Positions 27,969 to 37,147 of a DNA stretch of 64,000 nucleotides are shown here, piece by piece. The stretch spans positions 3,294,955 through 3,358,954 of the forward strand of contig NZ_NXGA01000001.1 of NCBI RefSeq assembly GCF_002802965.1, written 5' to 3'. Under the pieces are notes generated by a model that worked only from the letters and a program-made list of their open reading frames with translations, searched no databases and was not told the origin of the DNA. How positions within the stretch are numbered: position 1 is the stretch's first letter; the number at the start of each line of letters is the position of its first letter. The position numbers and the translations under genes are program-made. The stretch is from Sporolactobacillus pectinivorans (GTDB taxonomy: Bacteria; Bacillota; Bacilli; Bacillales; Sporolactobacillaceae).

Positions 27969-29189
27969 TCAACTTTCAAGCAGAAGTGTCTCCGGATCTT
28001 CCAGCAGTTTTTTTACGGTGACTAGGAATCGGACTGCCTCGCTGCCGTCGACAATCCTATGGTCATAAGACAGCGCAATGTACATCATCGGGCGAATTTC
28101 AATTTTGTCACCTTCGAGTGTTTCCACTGCGATCGGACGTTTCTTGATACCATGCATGCCGAGAATGCCAACCTGCGGTGCATTGATAATCGGCGTTGAT
28201 AGCAGCGAACCGAATGTCCCGCCGTTTGTGATTGTGAATGTCCCGCCCTGCAGATCACTGAGTGTCAGCTTATTGGTCCGCGCTTTGACTGCCATGTCCT
28301 TGATCGACTTTTCGATCTCCGCAAAAGTCAAACGATCCGCGTCGCGGACAACTGGCACGACAAGGCCCTGATCTGTAGCCACCGCAATGCCAATATCATA
28401 GAATTTTTTTACCAGTATATCTGTACCGCTGATTTCCGCATTGAGCAGCGGAAAATGCTTCAGTGCACCAACAACTGCTTTAGTGAAAAAGGACATAAAA
28501 CCCAGCTTGACATCATGTTCCTGAACGAAAGATTCTTTTCGCCGCTTGCGGACAGCCATAATCGCAGTCAAATCCACTTCATTAAAAGTTGTGAGCATGG
28601 CGGCTTCATGCTGCGCGGCAACCAGCCTGCCGGCAATAGTCTGACGACGGTGCGTCATTTTAATCCGCTCCACAGGCTTTCCAGGCTCACTCTGAACGGA
28701 TTCTTCAACAGTCGGTGACGCTTTACGTGGCAAGGGAATTTCCATCTGATGGGCAATGTCATCAACCCGGATGCGCCCCAGTGGATCGCTTGACTGTACT
28801 GAAGCAAGATCAATCCCCTTTTCCCTGGCAAGCTTTCTTGCCGCCGGTGACGCAATCTGACTGGCGGATACCATGCTCTCGCGAACAGCCACTGGGAGCG
28901 TAGGCTTCACCGTCACGGGTGGCGTCACACTTTCAACAGTATCCGCTTTTTCAGCACTCTCATCAAGAAGTGCGATGACTTCACCGACTTCAACAATATC
29001 GTCTACTTTTTTCTCAATTTTTTTCAAAATCCCCGTATGTTCAGCACTGATCTGGATATTGACCTTATCTGTTTCGATTTCAGCAATATCGTCGCCCTGA
29101 TTGACCTGATTCCCGACATCAACCAGCCACCTGACAATTGTTCCTTCTGTAATAGATTCCGCAAGTTCCGGTACCTTGACTTCGATCAT
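27969..29189 (-). CDS. odhB: Dihydrolipoyllysine succinyltransferase, E2 of 2-oxoglutarate dehydrogenase
   Basis: 406 aa. Lipoyl domain (about residues 1-75) with the lipoyl-lysine in EIETDKVNI; peripheral subunit-binding domain around [16 protein letters not shown]-terminal catalytic domain ending with [17 protein letters not shown], where His is catalytic. The E2 core transfers succinyl groups to CoA in the TCA cycle. It lies 33 bp after odhA on the same strand, forming odhAB as in Bacillus. No E3 gene is in the window; E3 is usually shared with other dehydrogenases. Confidence 0.97.
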   Translation of the reverse strand: MIEVKVPELAESITEGTIVRWLVDVGNQVNQGDDIAEIETDKVNIQISAEHTGILKKIEKKVDDIVEVGEVIALLDESAEKADTVESVTPPVTVKPTLPVAVRESMVSASQIASPAARKLAREKGIDLASVQSSDPLGRIRVDDIAHQMEIPLPRKASPTVEESVQSEPGKPVERIKMTHRRQTIAGRLVAAQHEAAMLTTFNEVDLTAIMAVRKRRKESFVQEHDVKLGFMSFFTKAVVGALKHFPLLNAEISGTDILVKKFYDIGIAVATDQGLVVPVVRDADRLTFAEIEKSIKDMAVKARTNKLTLSDLQGGTFTITNGGTFGSLLSTPIINAPQVGILGMHGIKKRPIAVETLEGDKIEIRPMMYIALSYDHRIVDGSEAVRFLVTVKKLLEDPETLLLES

Positions 29190-29222
29190 CCTGATCCCCT
29201 CCCGAATCGCTGAAAACTTTTT

Positions 29223-32123
29223 TCAATATTTATGCAGCGTTTCATAGATAATCCGCTTTTGTTCCTGCTTGTGAAATTTTGGCTCTCCGGTAGCTGTGCT
29301 TGACCGCTCCGGGCGGCCAACATAGCTCAATGCAACACCCTCCGGAGCGATGCTGCGGATATGGGGCTCCATGTAATGCCACGCGCCCATGTTTCTGGGC
29401 TCCTCCTGCAGCCAGACAATTTCCTTCAGCTGCGGGTACCGGTTGAAAAACTTTCTGAGATCCTGTTCCGGAAAGGGATACAGTTCTTCGACACGCAGAA
29501 CCTTCAGCCACTCCAGATGCTCCTGCGATGATTCAATTTCCACAGCAAGATCAATGGCTACCTTGCCGCTACAGAGCGCGATACGTTCCACTTTTTCTGA
29601 TTCTCCGGAAGTCAGCGGCTCTTCGAAAACACTTTTAAAACAACCTTCCGACAGATCGGCAGGTGATGATGTCGCCTTCGGATGCCGAAGCAGGCTCTTC
29701 GGAGTCATAATCACAAGCGGCCGGACCAGATCCGTGTTCAGAATGGCTGCCTGCCTGCGCAAAATATGAAAATACTGTGCGGGTGTTGTCAGATTGGCCA
29801 CAACCCAGTTGTTTTCAGCGGACAGCTGCAGGAAGCGTTCCAGACGGCCGCTCGAATGTTCCGGCCCCATACCTTCATAGCCGTGCGGCAGCAGAATCAC
29901 CAGGCCTGATTTCTGGCCCCATTTGGCACGGCCCGCCGTTACAAACTGGTCAAACATTACCTGACCGACATTGGCAAAGTCACCGAACTGTGCCTCCCAA
30001 AGAACGAGCGTCTCAGGAGCAAAAACATTATATCCGTATTCAAAACCAATCACTGCTGTCTCCGAAAGAGGACTGTTATGGATATCGAAAGCAACATTCA
30101 CATTTTTCAGATGGTGAAATGGTGTGTAGCACTTACCCGACATCACGTCATGCAGTACTGCGTGACGATGGGCAAATGTCCCGCGTTCCACGTCCTGCCC
30201 TGTAAAACGGATCGGTGTCCCGTCGCGAAGAATTGATGCAAAGGCCAGTGACTCACCAGTCCCCCAGTCAATTTTGTGGCCGGCATTCAATGCGGTTTCC
30301 CTGCGCCTCAGAATTTTTGCCAGTTTCGGATAGACACGCAGATCTTCAGGCCAGTCAAGAAGCTCGTCATTCAATTTCCGAAGCCGATCAACCGCCACTT
30401 TTGTCTGAATGTAACTGAGCGGTTCTGCTAGTTTTTTTGGAAAAGGGACTTCTTTAAGATCTTTTTCCCTGTCGCGTGACGCGTTATAAATCTCCTGAAA
30501 TTTATCAAGCAGGTGTGTTTTGTATCGGATCAGTTCATCTTCCCCGATCAGCGACTCATTCTCCAATTTTTTTTGATAAATACTGCTTACGGTCGGATGT
30601 TTCCTGATCAGATCGTAGAGGAGAGGCTGTGTCGCCGAAGGATCGTCCGACTCATTATGGCCGTACCGTCTGTATCCGCACAAATCAATCAAAAAATCTT
30701 TGCCAAATGTTTTTCGATATGCATAAGCAAGAGTGATTGCACTCAGGCAAGCCTCGGGATCATCCGCGCTGACATGGACAATCGGCATTTCAAATCCCTT
30801 GGCAAGATCGCTGGCGTACGCAGTTGACCGCTCGTCCTGATAATCTGTCGTAAATCCAAGCTGATTGTTCGCGATAATATGAATGGTTCCTCCCGTATTG
30901 AAGCCCTTCAACCTGCTCAGATTGAGCGTTTCAGCCACAACACCTTCACCCGGAAAAGCCGCGTCGCCGTGAATCATAATCGGTATTGCCTTTCCTGCGT
31001 CCTGCTCAGGATAGCCCTGCACCCGTCGGTCATCCTGAGCCGCGCGGGCATAGCCTTCGATGACCGGATCAACGGCCTCCAAATGACTCGGATTGTTCGC
31101 CAGCGTCAGCCTGACTTGAAAAGCAGTCTCTTCGCCACCTTTTTCGTTCGTATACTGAAGCAGATATTTCTTATGGCTGTCCTCGATGGATCGAGCTGCA
31201 CCTAAGTGATACTTGACGTCACCAGTCCACCCGTAATTGATTCCCTTGGATCCTTCCGATGGCACCATGCTTTTGATCGGCGCATGAACAAATTCAGCCA
31301 GGATTTTTTCATAAGGTTTGCCAAGAATGTGGGCAAGCACGCTCAGCCTTCCGCGATGGGCCATGCTGATCATGACCTGCCTAGCACCGTCGCTTACGCA
31401 GTATTGAATCAGCTTATCCAGCATCGGCACCAGAACATCCAAACCTTCAATCGAGAATCGCTTCTGACCGATGAAGGTCTTGTGAAGAAAATGTTCAAAA
31501 GTTTCTACTTTCACCAACTGCTTCAGAAGATCCTTTTTTTCATGGTCGGAAGCTGTGTATTGAAAAAGTTTGCTTTCGACTGCTCTGTTTAACCATTTTT
31601 TCTCTTTAAGGTCCTGCACATGACTGAATTCGTATGCGAGCGAACGCGAATAGAGATCGCGCAGGTAGTTGACGACATCCAGTGCATTCTTTACATGATC
31701 CGGAGCCTCCGGCCAGATCACTCGTGATGGAATCGCTTTCAGTTTTCTGGGTGAAAGATTGAACGAAGCAAGATCCATCAGATGTGTTTCAATGACATGA
31801 TGATCATGCAGCGGATTGACATGAGCGAGCAGATGCCCATATGCTCGGATCCTTTCCGCCAGACGGACGGCACCGACTACCTGTGCCAGTTCGAAACTGC
31901 TTTCCGCAAAACTGTACATCGGCTCAGGCTGAGAACCGGCCGGATTACTGTCAATATTCTTTGGCCTTCCCCATTTGTCAAAAAGCTCTTTCAACGTTGG
32001 ATCCACCGTTTGCGGATCATCAAGATATTTGTCATACTGTTCATCAACATAACCGAGATTCAGTCCGGAGAAACCTTGCCAGGGATTGGTTTTCGCTAAC
32101 GTATACAGTTCAAAGGCTGACAT
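29223..32123 (-). CDS. odhA: 2-oxoglutarate dehydrogenase E1 component
   Basis: 966 aa thiamine-diphosphate enzyme that decarboxylates 2-oxoglutarate and passes the succinyl group to OdhB. Characteristic segments: GMAHRGRL-type (ISMAHRGRLSVLAHI), HGDAAFPGEGVV, the ThDP motif GYRRYGHNESDDPS and the C-terminal LPHGYEGMGPEHSSGRLERF. ATG 32123 (product MSAFELYTLAKT...) has GGGGAG 8 bp upstream; the longest frame starts from a TTG at 32141. First gene of odhAB. Presence of odhAB indicates a complete or near-complete TCA cycle. Confidence 0.97.
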   Translation of the reverse strand: MSAFELYTLAKTNPWQGFSGLNLGYVDEQYDKYLDDPQTVDPTLKELFDKWGRPKNIDSNPAGSQPEPMYSFAESSFELAQVVGAVRLAERIRAYGHLLAHVNPLHDHHVIETHLMDLASFNLSPRKLKAIPSRVIWPEAPDHVKNALDVVNYLRDLYSRSLAYEFSHVQDLKEKKWLNRAVESKLFQYTASDHEKKDLLKQLVKVETFEHFLHKTFIGQKRFSIEGLDVLVPMLDKLIQYCVSDGARQVMISMAHRGRLSVLAHILGKPYEKILAEFVHAPIKSMVPSEGSKGINYGWTGDVKYHLGAARSIEDSHKKYLLQYTNEKGGEETAFQVRLTLANNPSHLEAVDPVIEGYARAAQDDRRVQGYPEQDAGKAIPIMIHGDAAFPGEGVVAETLNLSRLKGFNTGGTIHIIANNQLGFTTDYQDERSTAYASDLAKGFEMPIVHVSADDPEACLSAITLAYAYRKTFGKDFLIDLCGYRRYGHNESDDPSATQPLLYDLIRKHPTVSSIYQKKLENESLIGEDELIRYKTHLLDKFQEIYNASRDREKDLKEVPFPKKLAEPLSYIQTKVAVDRLRKLNDELLDWPEDLRVYPKLAKILRRRETALNAGHKIDWGTGESLAFASILRDGTPIRFTGQDVERGTFAHRHAVLHDVMSGKCYTPFHHLKNVNVAFDIHNSPLSETAVIGFEYGYNVFAPETLVLWEAQFGDFANVGQVMFDQFVTAGRAKWGQKSGLVILLPHGYEGMGPEHSSGRLERFLQLSAENNWVVANLTTPAQYFHILRRQAAILNTDLVRPLVIMTPKSLLRHPKATSSPADLSEGCFKSVFEEPLTSGESEKVERIALCSGKVAIDLAVEIESSQEHLEWLKVLRVEELYPFPEQDLRKFFNRYPQLKEIVWLQEEPRNMGAWHYMEPHIRSIAPEGVALSYVGRPERSSTATGEPKFHKQEQKRIIYETLHKY

Positions 32124-32485
32124 TTCATCGCTCCCCATCAATAAATGATTTAATTCTGAAAAAGATGGATATGCACTACTTTTGAATATATCTTTATTCT
32201 GTATTTACTCTTACTTTTCTTGTAGATTCATTTTAACACAGCATATTTGAAGTTTAAATTGTTACGATATTATGAAATAATGATTTTTTGTAATCGTATC
32301 CATTCATTTTCCGGTTCCCATCCATTGACATATTTCATCATATGTATTTTAAAAAGCCGATGAATAGGCTAGCCGCGTTTTTTGATTTGTTCTGTGCATG
32401 CTATAATAAATAGCAGACGCTGATCCCGTGTTAAATGTATCAGTCCCGATTCAGGGCACCGGATCAGAGAAAGAAGGCATGAAAT
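32124..32485. other. Intergenic region between divergent odhA and cvfB
   Basis: Must hold both promoters; I could not place them with confidence. No other feature seen. Confidence 0.4.
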
Positions 32486-33355
32486 TTGGACGAACTGAAA
32501 GCGGGAACGGTAGTCACCCTTAATTTTTCGCATAAAGCGCCATTCGGTTATTTTCTCACTGATGGCGAACAGGATATACTGCTTCACGAAAATGATGCCA
32601 TTGAACCCGTTGATGAGCTGGCCCCTCTGAAAGTATTTCTGTATCAGGACCACCAGGGCAGGCTTGCTGCCACGATGAATGTCCCGGATATCCGCCTGGG
32701 TGTGTATAACTGGGCGAGCGCTGTTTCAATGCATAAAAAATACGGCGTGTTTGCCGATATCGGTATTAATAAGGACATATTGCTTTCAAAAGATGACCTT
32801 CCCGATGAATGGCCGGACTGGCCCGAGACTGGCGACAAAATTTATTGCAGTCTGAAACTCGATAAAAAGGATCGTCTCTTTGCCAAACTGGCTGACGAGT
32901 CAATAATGAAAGTGATCTCTCGGCCTGCAAACGAAGAATTATTAAATAAAGAAGTGAATGCCACGGTTTACCGTCTTTTGCTTGAAGGTGCGCACTTCAT
33001 CACAGATGACGGATTTCTGGGCTTTATCCATAAGAATGAAACAACGGGAAGGCTTCGTCTCGGTCAGGAGATTCACGGCCGCGTGACTGAGGTTAAAGAA
33101 AATGGATCCATTGATCTTTCAATGCATCCGAGAAGCTATGAACTGATCGACCGGCACGCCGAAGCAATTCTTCAGTATATGGCAGGTCGCGGCGGAGCTA
33201 TGCCATTTTCAGATAAAAGCCTGCCTGAGGACATTAAAAAGCAATTTGCAATCAGCAAAGGCGACTTTAAAAAAGCGCTGGGGAAGTTGATGAAGGAAAA
33301 AAAGCTTTATCAGGAAGACGGCTGGAGCTATCTTAATGAAATCAAAAGCAAATAA
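32486..33355 (+). CDS. cvfB: CvfB/YitL family S1-like RNA-binding protein
   Basis: 289 aa with serial S1-type beta-barrels: the first around GTVVTLNFSHKAPFGYFLTD, the second around GVFADIGINKDILLS, a third around GFLGFIHKNETTGRLRLGQE, and a winged-helix tail (KKQFAISKGDFKKALGKLMK). CvfB in Staphylococcus binds RNA and affects virulence; B. subtilis YitL is equivalent. The start is a TTG at 32486 after AGAAGG; no in-frame ATG lies nearby. It converges on the zinc transporter genes across a shared terminator. Confidence 0.9.
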   Translation: MDELKAGTVVTLNFSHKAPFGYFLTDGEQDILLHENDAIEPVDELAPLKVFLYQDHQGRLAATMNVPDIRLGVYNWASAVSMHKKYGVFADIGINKDILLSKDDLPDEWPDWPETGDKIYCSLKLDKKDRLFAKLADESIMKVISRPANEELLNKEVNATVYRLLLEGAHFITDDGFLGFIHKNETTGRLRLGQEIHGRVTEVKENGSIDLSMHPRSYELIDRHAEAILQYMAGRGGAMPFSDKSLPEDIKKQFAISKGDFKKALGKLMKEKKLYQEDGWSYLNEIKSK

Positions 33356-33366
33356 CATCCTGAAAA

Positions 33367-33399
33367 ACCAAAGGGGCCCCGTTAGGGACCCTTTTTTTG
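33367..33399 (+). terminator. Terminator after cvfB, probably shared with znuB
   Basis: AAAGGGGCCCC-GTTA-GGGACCCTTT with TTTTTTT on the plus side and a T-rich minus side. It lies between convergent genes. Confidence 0.8.
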
Positions 33400-33425
33400 G
33401 TAATAAAATTCAGAGGAAATGGGAT

Positions 33426-34247
33426 TTACTCTGTTTCAGTTTCAACACCGCGGCGCCTTCCTATGATCGCCTGAAAAGCCATACCTAGAAAGTATACAAA
33501 TGCATCAAAGGCCACAATAAAAAAGCTGACCGGGGCATTTGTATAATAGCCGGCAACCAGGCCAAACCAGACACCAAGCACCGCAATAAACGAGGAAAGC
33601 AGGATCATTCCAAATATAGACTGGGTATAAAACCTGGCAGCTGCTGCAGGCACTGTCATCAGAGCAAAAACAAGCAGAGCACCAACGATCTGGACAGTCA
33701 CACTGACGGCGACTGCCATTAACAATAGAAAACCAATGGAAATCCAGCGGATCGGCAAACCTGCCGCCTGAGCGCCAACTTGATCAAAAGAGTCAAACTT
33801 GAGCCAGCGATAGCTGGCGGCCAGCGCCAGAAGTACAAGAATAGTGATGACGACAATCTGCCAGACATCCTGAAGATCAATACCGACGACACTGCCGAAA
33901 AGCAGAGTTCTTGAATAGTTACCCTGTATATTTCCGAGCGAGAGAAATAATATGCCCAGAGCCAATGCCAGACTGAGGATCACACTGATCGACGCATCGC
34001 GTCGGAACATTCTGACGCCCATCTGTCCGACACCAACCGCGCCCAGCAAGGTAAAAACGAGCAACCCGATCAATGGATCCATCCCAGTAAAAGCGGCAAA
34101 TGCCGCACCGGCAAAACCGATATGCGAAAGAGTATGTGCAATGAAAGAAAGCGATCGTGCTATAATGAAAACCCCGATCACGCCGCACATGATTGCAATC
34201 AATGTTCCCGCAATAAACGCGTGCTGCATGAAATCGTACTGAAACAT
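33426..34247 (-). CDS. znuB: Metal ABC transporter permease (ZnuB type)
   Basis: 273 aa, about eight membrane helices, ABC-3 family. The conserved TLSHIGFAGAAFAAF and VQIVGALLVFALMTVPAAAA segments are typical of zinc/manganese importers. GGAGGGA precedes the ATG. It is the last of three genes (substrate-binding, ATPase, permease) on the same strand; zinc is favoured over manganese because Zur-like boxes precede the binding protein and the ATPase. Ends at a terminator shared with cvfB. Confidence 0.9.
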   Translation of the reverse strand: MFQYDFMQHAFIAGTLIAIMCGVIGVFIIARSLSFIAHTLSHIGFAGAAFAAFTGMDPLIGLLVFTLLGAVGVGQMGVRMFRRDASISVILSLALALGILFLSLGNIQGNYSRTLLFGSVVGIDLQDVWQIVVITILVLLALAASYRWLKFDSFDQVGAQAAGLPIRWISIGFLLLMAVAVSVTVQIVGALLVFALMTVPAAAARFYTQSIFGMILLSSFIAVLGVWFGLVAGYYTNAPVSFFIVAFDAFVYFLGMAFQAIIGRRRGVETETE

Positions 34248-34332
34248 CTTCTTCCCTCCGTTAACCGCACCACATTAAAGAATCAGTTTTCCAACAATTA
34301 TTCTAAGCAGGGCAGGTTCTTTGAAATTCTTT

Positions 34333-35109
34333 TTATTTATAAGAAGCTGAAAGCGGCAGTTCAGAGGAAGAGGGTTCTTCTTGATAAGGGATACCCGCGC
34401 TGTCAGCAGAAATAGATTGATAGGCATTTTTCAGAACCATCTGGTCATCAAGTATTGTACGCGCATCGCCAGTCTTATAAAAACCGCGGGACATGAGCAG
34501 AATACGATCTGCATACTTGCTGACCTGCTCAAGGTCATGGCTGATAAAAATAACTGTGACACCCCAGTCCTGTGCCGCTCTTTTCACGAGTTCCATCATC
34601 CGGGCCTGAGCATTCGGATCAAGATTTGCCGTCGATTCATCCAAAAGCAGCAAATTCGGACGACGAACGAGTGCCTGCGCCAGAAACGTCCGCTGGCGCT
34701 CTCCGCCTGATAATCTGCCGATCGGTTTTCTCGCAAATCGTTCCGTATCGGTAAAGGTCATTATTTCCTTTAATGTTCTTCTTTCCTGTCTGGACGGCCA
34801 TGGAAAAAATCCAGATATCTGTCCGAGGGAAACAAAATCTCTCGCACTGATCGGTGTATCTTCATCAATGACTCGCGATTGCGGCACATAACCGACGACA
34901 GCTTTCTTACCGTCGGTCGCGAGCGATATTTTCCCGCCTTGGGGACGGATCAATCCAAGGATAGATTTCAGCAGCGTTGATTTTCCAGCCCCATTGGGTC
35001 CAATGATGGCAAACATTTCACCTGCAGATACATCGAAAGAAAGATCCTGCAGCACTTCCTCACCATTAAAGCTGACCTGAAGATGACTCACTTGGATTTG
35101 ACGAAGCAT
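34333..35109 (-). CDS. znuC: Metal ABC transporter ATP-binding protein (ZnuC type)
   Basis: 258 aa ATPase. Walker A GPNGAGKSTLLKS (about residue 37), signature LSGGERQRTFLAQALVRRP, Walker B LLLDESTANLDP, H-loop FISHDLEQV. An 85-bp gap separates it from znuB and 141 bp from the binding-protein gene. A Zur-like 15-mer (35192-35206) precedes it, so it may have its own promoter. Short divergent C-terminal tail after residue 235. Confidence 0.92.
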   Translation of the reverse strand: MLRQIQVSHLQVSFNGEEVLQDLSFDVSAGEMFAIIGPNGAGKSTLLKSILGLIRPQGGKISLATDGKKAVVGYVPQSRVIDEDTPISARDFVSLGQISGFFPWPSRQERRTLKEIMTFTDTERFARKPIGRLSGGERQRTFLAQALVRRPNLLLLDESTANLDPNAQARMMELVKRAAQDWGVTVIFISHDLEQVSKYADRILLMSRGFYKTGDARTILDDQMVLKNAYQSISADSAGIPYQEEPSSSELPLSASYK

Positions 35110-35191
35110 TAGAAAACCTCCCTATCTCGCAAACTATATGTAAAACCGACCAAATAATGTCTGAGACTAAACAGTGCGTCACATTGATAAA

Positions 35192-35206
35192 TAGTAATAA
35201 TTTCGA
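35192..35206. promoter_or_regulatory. Zur-like box upstream of znuC
   Basis: The minus strand reads TCGAAATTATTACTA, two mismatches from the Bacillus Zur pattern TCGTAATnATTACGA. It lies 83-97 bp before the ATPase start. Confidence 0.5.
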
Positions 35207-35250
35207 TTTGTTTTGTCAAGCAATCTTTATTCTCACCGCAAGAAACGACT

Positions 35251-36141
35251 TCAGTGATTGTTCTGCGCCGTTTCAATCTGCTTCAGTTGATCCATCATCC
35301 AGGTTTTATAATCTTTTCCTGATGGCAAGGTTTCAGTCACTTTGACGACGGGCATTCCATATTGGCCGGCCAGGGCCATCATTTTTTTCACAGTCGGGCT
35401 GATTTCCTGAATATTGCTGACGAAGAAAGCAAACCGTTTCTCTTTGATATCCTTTTGCATGTTTTCGATATCTCTTGGTGATGGGTCCAATTCATTCTCC
35501 ACCGTAATTTCAAAGTGATTATTGGCTACTTTGTAACCCAACGCGTCGAGCGTATAATCAAAAACGGGTTCGGAGACATCAACCAGTTTACCGGCTGACT
35601 TCTTGCTGAGCTGAGCAATCTCGTCTTTCACAGATTTGACTTCAGCAATATATTTTTCAGGGTTTTTCTTGTATTCAGCAGTATGCTTCGGATCAATTTT
35701 TGCAAGTTTGCCAGCCAAATAGTTTGCAAGTTTCGGCATTGTTTCCGGCTGATACCAGAGATGTTCGTTGTCCTCATTCTTTTTGCCTGGAAGATCCTCG
35801 CCGACACGAATGAGCGTCTGATCCTTGTTATTTGACACCAGTTTGTCCATCCAGCCTTCATAACCGATGCCATTATAGAGAACCACTTTAGCCTGGCTAA
35901 CAGACATGGCAATTCCAGTTGTCGGCTCATAGTCATGAGGATCCATTCTCGGTTTGTTAATTACCGAAATCACGTTCACATGATTTCCCCCCACCGCTTT
36001 AATCATCTCTCCGTAAAAATCCTCGGCAGCAACTACATTGATTCTGGAGTTATTACTGGTTCCGCCTGAACCTGATTGACTGCAGCCAGCAAGCGTGCCG
36101 ATTAATAAAATAATGACCCAAATAAAAAAACGGAGCGGCAA
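35251..36141 (-). CDS. znuA: Metal-binding lipoprotein of the ABC importer (ZnuA type)
   Basis: 296 aa. Lipoprotein signal peptide with lipobox LAGC, so the mature protein is membrane-tethered. Metal-binding histidines are visible in MDPHDYEP and NEHLWYQP; the usual third His before the AFGY-like segment is replaced (EPVFDYTLDALGY), while NNHFEI follows. The long His-rich loop of many ZnuA proteins is absent. The start is uncertain: the frame begins at TTG 36141 with no good ribosome-binding site, and the clear GGAGG near 36173 has no standard in-frame start after it. Two Zur-like or palindromic sites lie upstream. Confidence 0.86.
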   Translation of the reverse strand: MPLRFFIWVIILLIGTLAGCSQSGSGGTSNNSRINVVAAEDFYGEMIKAVGGNHVNVISVINKPRMDPHDYEPTTGIAMSVSQAKVVLYNGIGYEGWMDKLVSNNKDQTLIRVGEDLPGKKNEDNEHLWYQPETMPKLANYLAGKLAKIDPKHTAEYKKNPEKYIAEVKSVKDEIAQLSKKSAGKLVDVSEPVFDYTLDALGYKVANNHFEITVENELDPSPRDIENMQKDIKEKRFAFFVSNIQEISPTVKKMMALAGQYGMPVVKVTETLPSGKDYKTWMMDQLKQIETAQNNH

Positions 36142-36201
36142 ACAAAAGCTGTTGGTCTTATTTCCAGAGAACCTCCAAAATATGTAATTGGCCAGTTTAA
36201 A

Positions 36202-36216
36202 TCGTAACAGTTACTA
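36202..36216. promoter_or_regulatory. Zur-like box upstream of znuA
   Basis: TCGTAACAGTTACTA, close to TCGTAATnATTACGA with three mismatches. A second palindrome, AAACGTTACGTTT (36242-36254), lies 25 bp further upstream of the gene. Confidence 0.5.
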
Positions 36217-36241
36217 TTTAGCTCCTGCAATTATAGATAGT

Positions 36242-36254
36242 AAACGTTACGTTT
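36242..36254. promoter_or_regulatory. Perfect 13-bp palindrome upstream of znuA
   Basis: AAACGT-T-ACGTTT, within the longer GTAAACGTTACGTTTTAC. It is a possible second operator for the metal importer. Confidence 0.4.
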
Positions 36255-36384
36255 TACTTTGTCAAGAAGGGACTTGGAAAAGCATCCCAACGTTCTGTCT
36301 TGACTGCGGCCGGCCAAAGCTATAAGTTTAGGGTGATATGAAGTTTTTTCTATCTGCAATTTAAACTAATTGGAGGAATCGACA

Positions 36385-36855
36385 ATGAAAATAGCTATGG
36401 CCAGTGACCACGCCGGTTTTGAACTGAAAGGTGAAATCAAAGCGTGGCTTGAAAAAGAAGGACATGAAGTCATTGATTTTGGCACGGACAGCAAAGAATC
36501 GTGCGATTTATCGGATTACGTCTATCCTGCGTCGCTTGCAGTCGCCAAGGGAGAAGCAGACCGGGGTATTTTCGTTGATGGCGTCGGCTATGGCAGCGCT
36601 CTGATCGCGAACCGTATTTACGGTTTGACCGCGGCAGTCTGCCAGGATCCATTCTGCGCGAAACTGGCCCGTCAGCACACGGACAGCAATGTCCTCTGTA
36701 TTGGCGGGAAAATTATCGGCTCAGGGATTGCTCTCGAAATTGTCGATGTCTGGATGCATACCGATCCGATAACAGACGTTGATAAATATGTCCGCCGCGT
36801 AAAAAAAGTACAGGCCATCTCGGAAAAGCATTTGAAAAAGCTTTCGGAAATCTGA
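36385..36855 (+). CDS. RpiB/LacA/LacB family sugar-phosphate isomerase homologue
   Basis: 156 aa. The N-terminal MASDHAGFELK and RQHTDSNVLCIGGKIIG segments are those of RpiB (Asp and His for ring opening and phosphate binding). The usual CGTGIG loop with the catalytic Cys reads FVDGVGYGSALIANR here, with Asp in place of Cys. It may act on another sugar phosphate or use a different base. GGAGG lies 7 bp before ATG 36385; the frame reaches back to a TTG at 36370. A strong terminator follows, so it is monocistronic. Confidence 0.85.
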   Translation: MKIAMASDHAGFELKGEIKAWLEKEGHEVIDFGTDSKESCDLSDYVYPASLAVAKGEADRGIFVDGVGYGSALIANRIYGLTAAVCQDPFCAKLARQHTDSNVLCIGGKIIGSGIALEIVDVWMHTDPITDVDKYVRRVKKVQAISEKHLKKLSEI

Positions 36856-36891
36856 AAATTGCAGAGATCTACCAATACTGTTTTTAAAAAG

Positions 36892-36940
36892 ACCGGAGTG
36901 AACAGCAGCATGTGTGAATGCTGTTTCACTCCGGTTTTCA
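36892..36940 (+). terminator. Terminator of the RpiB-like gene
   Basis: ACCGGAGTGAA pairs with TTCACTCCGGT, extended inward by AGCAGCAT/ATGCTGT, then TTTTC. It begins 37 bp after the stop. Confidence 0.8.
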
Positions 36941-37052
36941 TATGAAAGAAAGTCGTCGTTAACATTAAAAAAGACGTAATCGGCAAATAATCCCCTGATG
37001 GGGGGAGTTATTTGTCCTGCATACTTTTAGCTCAACATGTTTTTTTATAATA

Positions 37053-37073
37053 GAGGGCGTTCGAAAAGTCACC
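37053..37073 (+). repeat. 21-bp degenerate direct repeat, copy 1
   Basis: GAGGGCGTTCGAAAAGTCACC is 18/21 identical to 42028-42048 and in the same orientation. The two bracket the variable glycan region. It could be the end of a lost insertion sequence. Confidence 0.45.
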
Positions 37074-37147
37074 TTTTGAACAGGCTCCAATAGCAAAACT
37101 TTAAAAAGATATTAGCTGGTTTACTATACTCACCACGACCTCACTTC

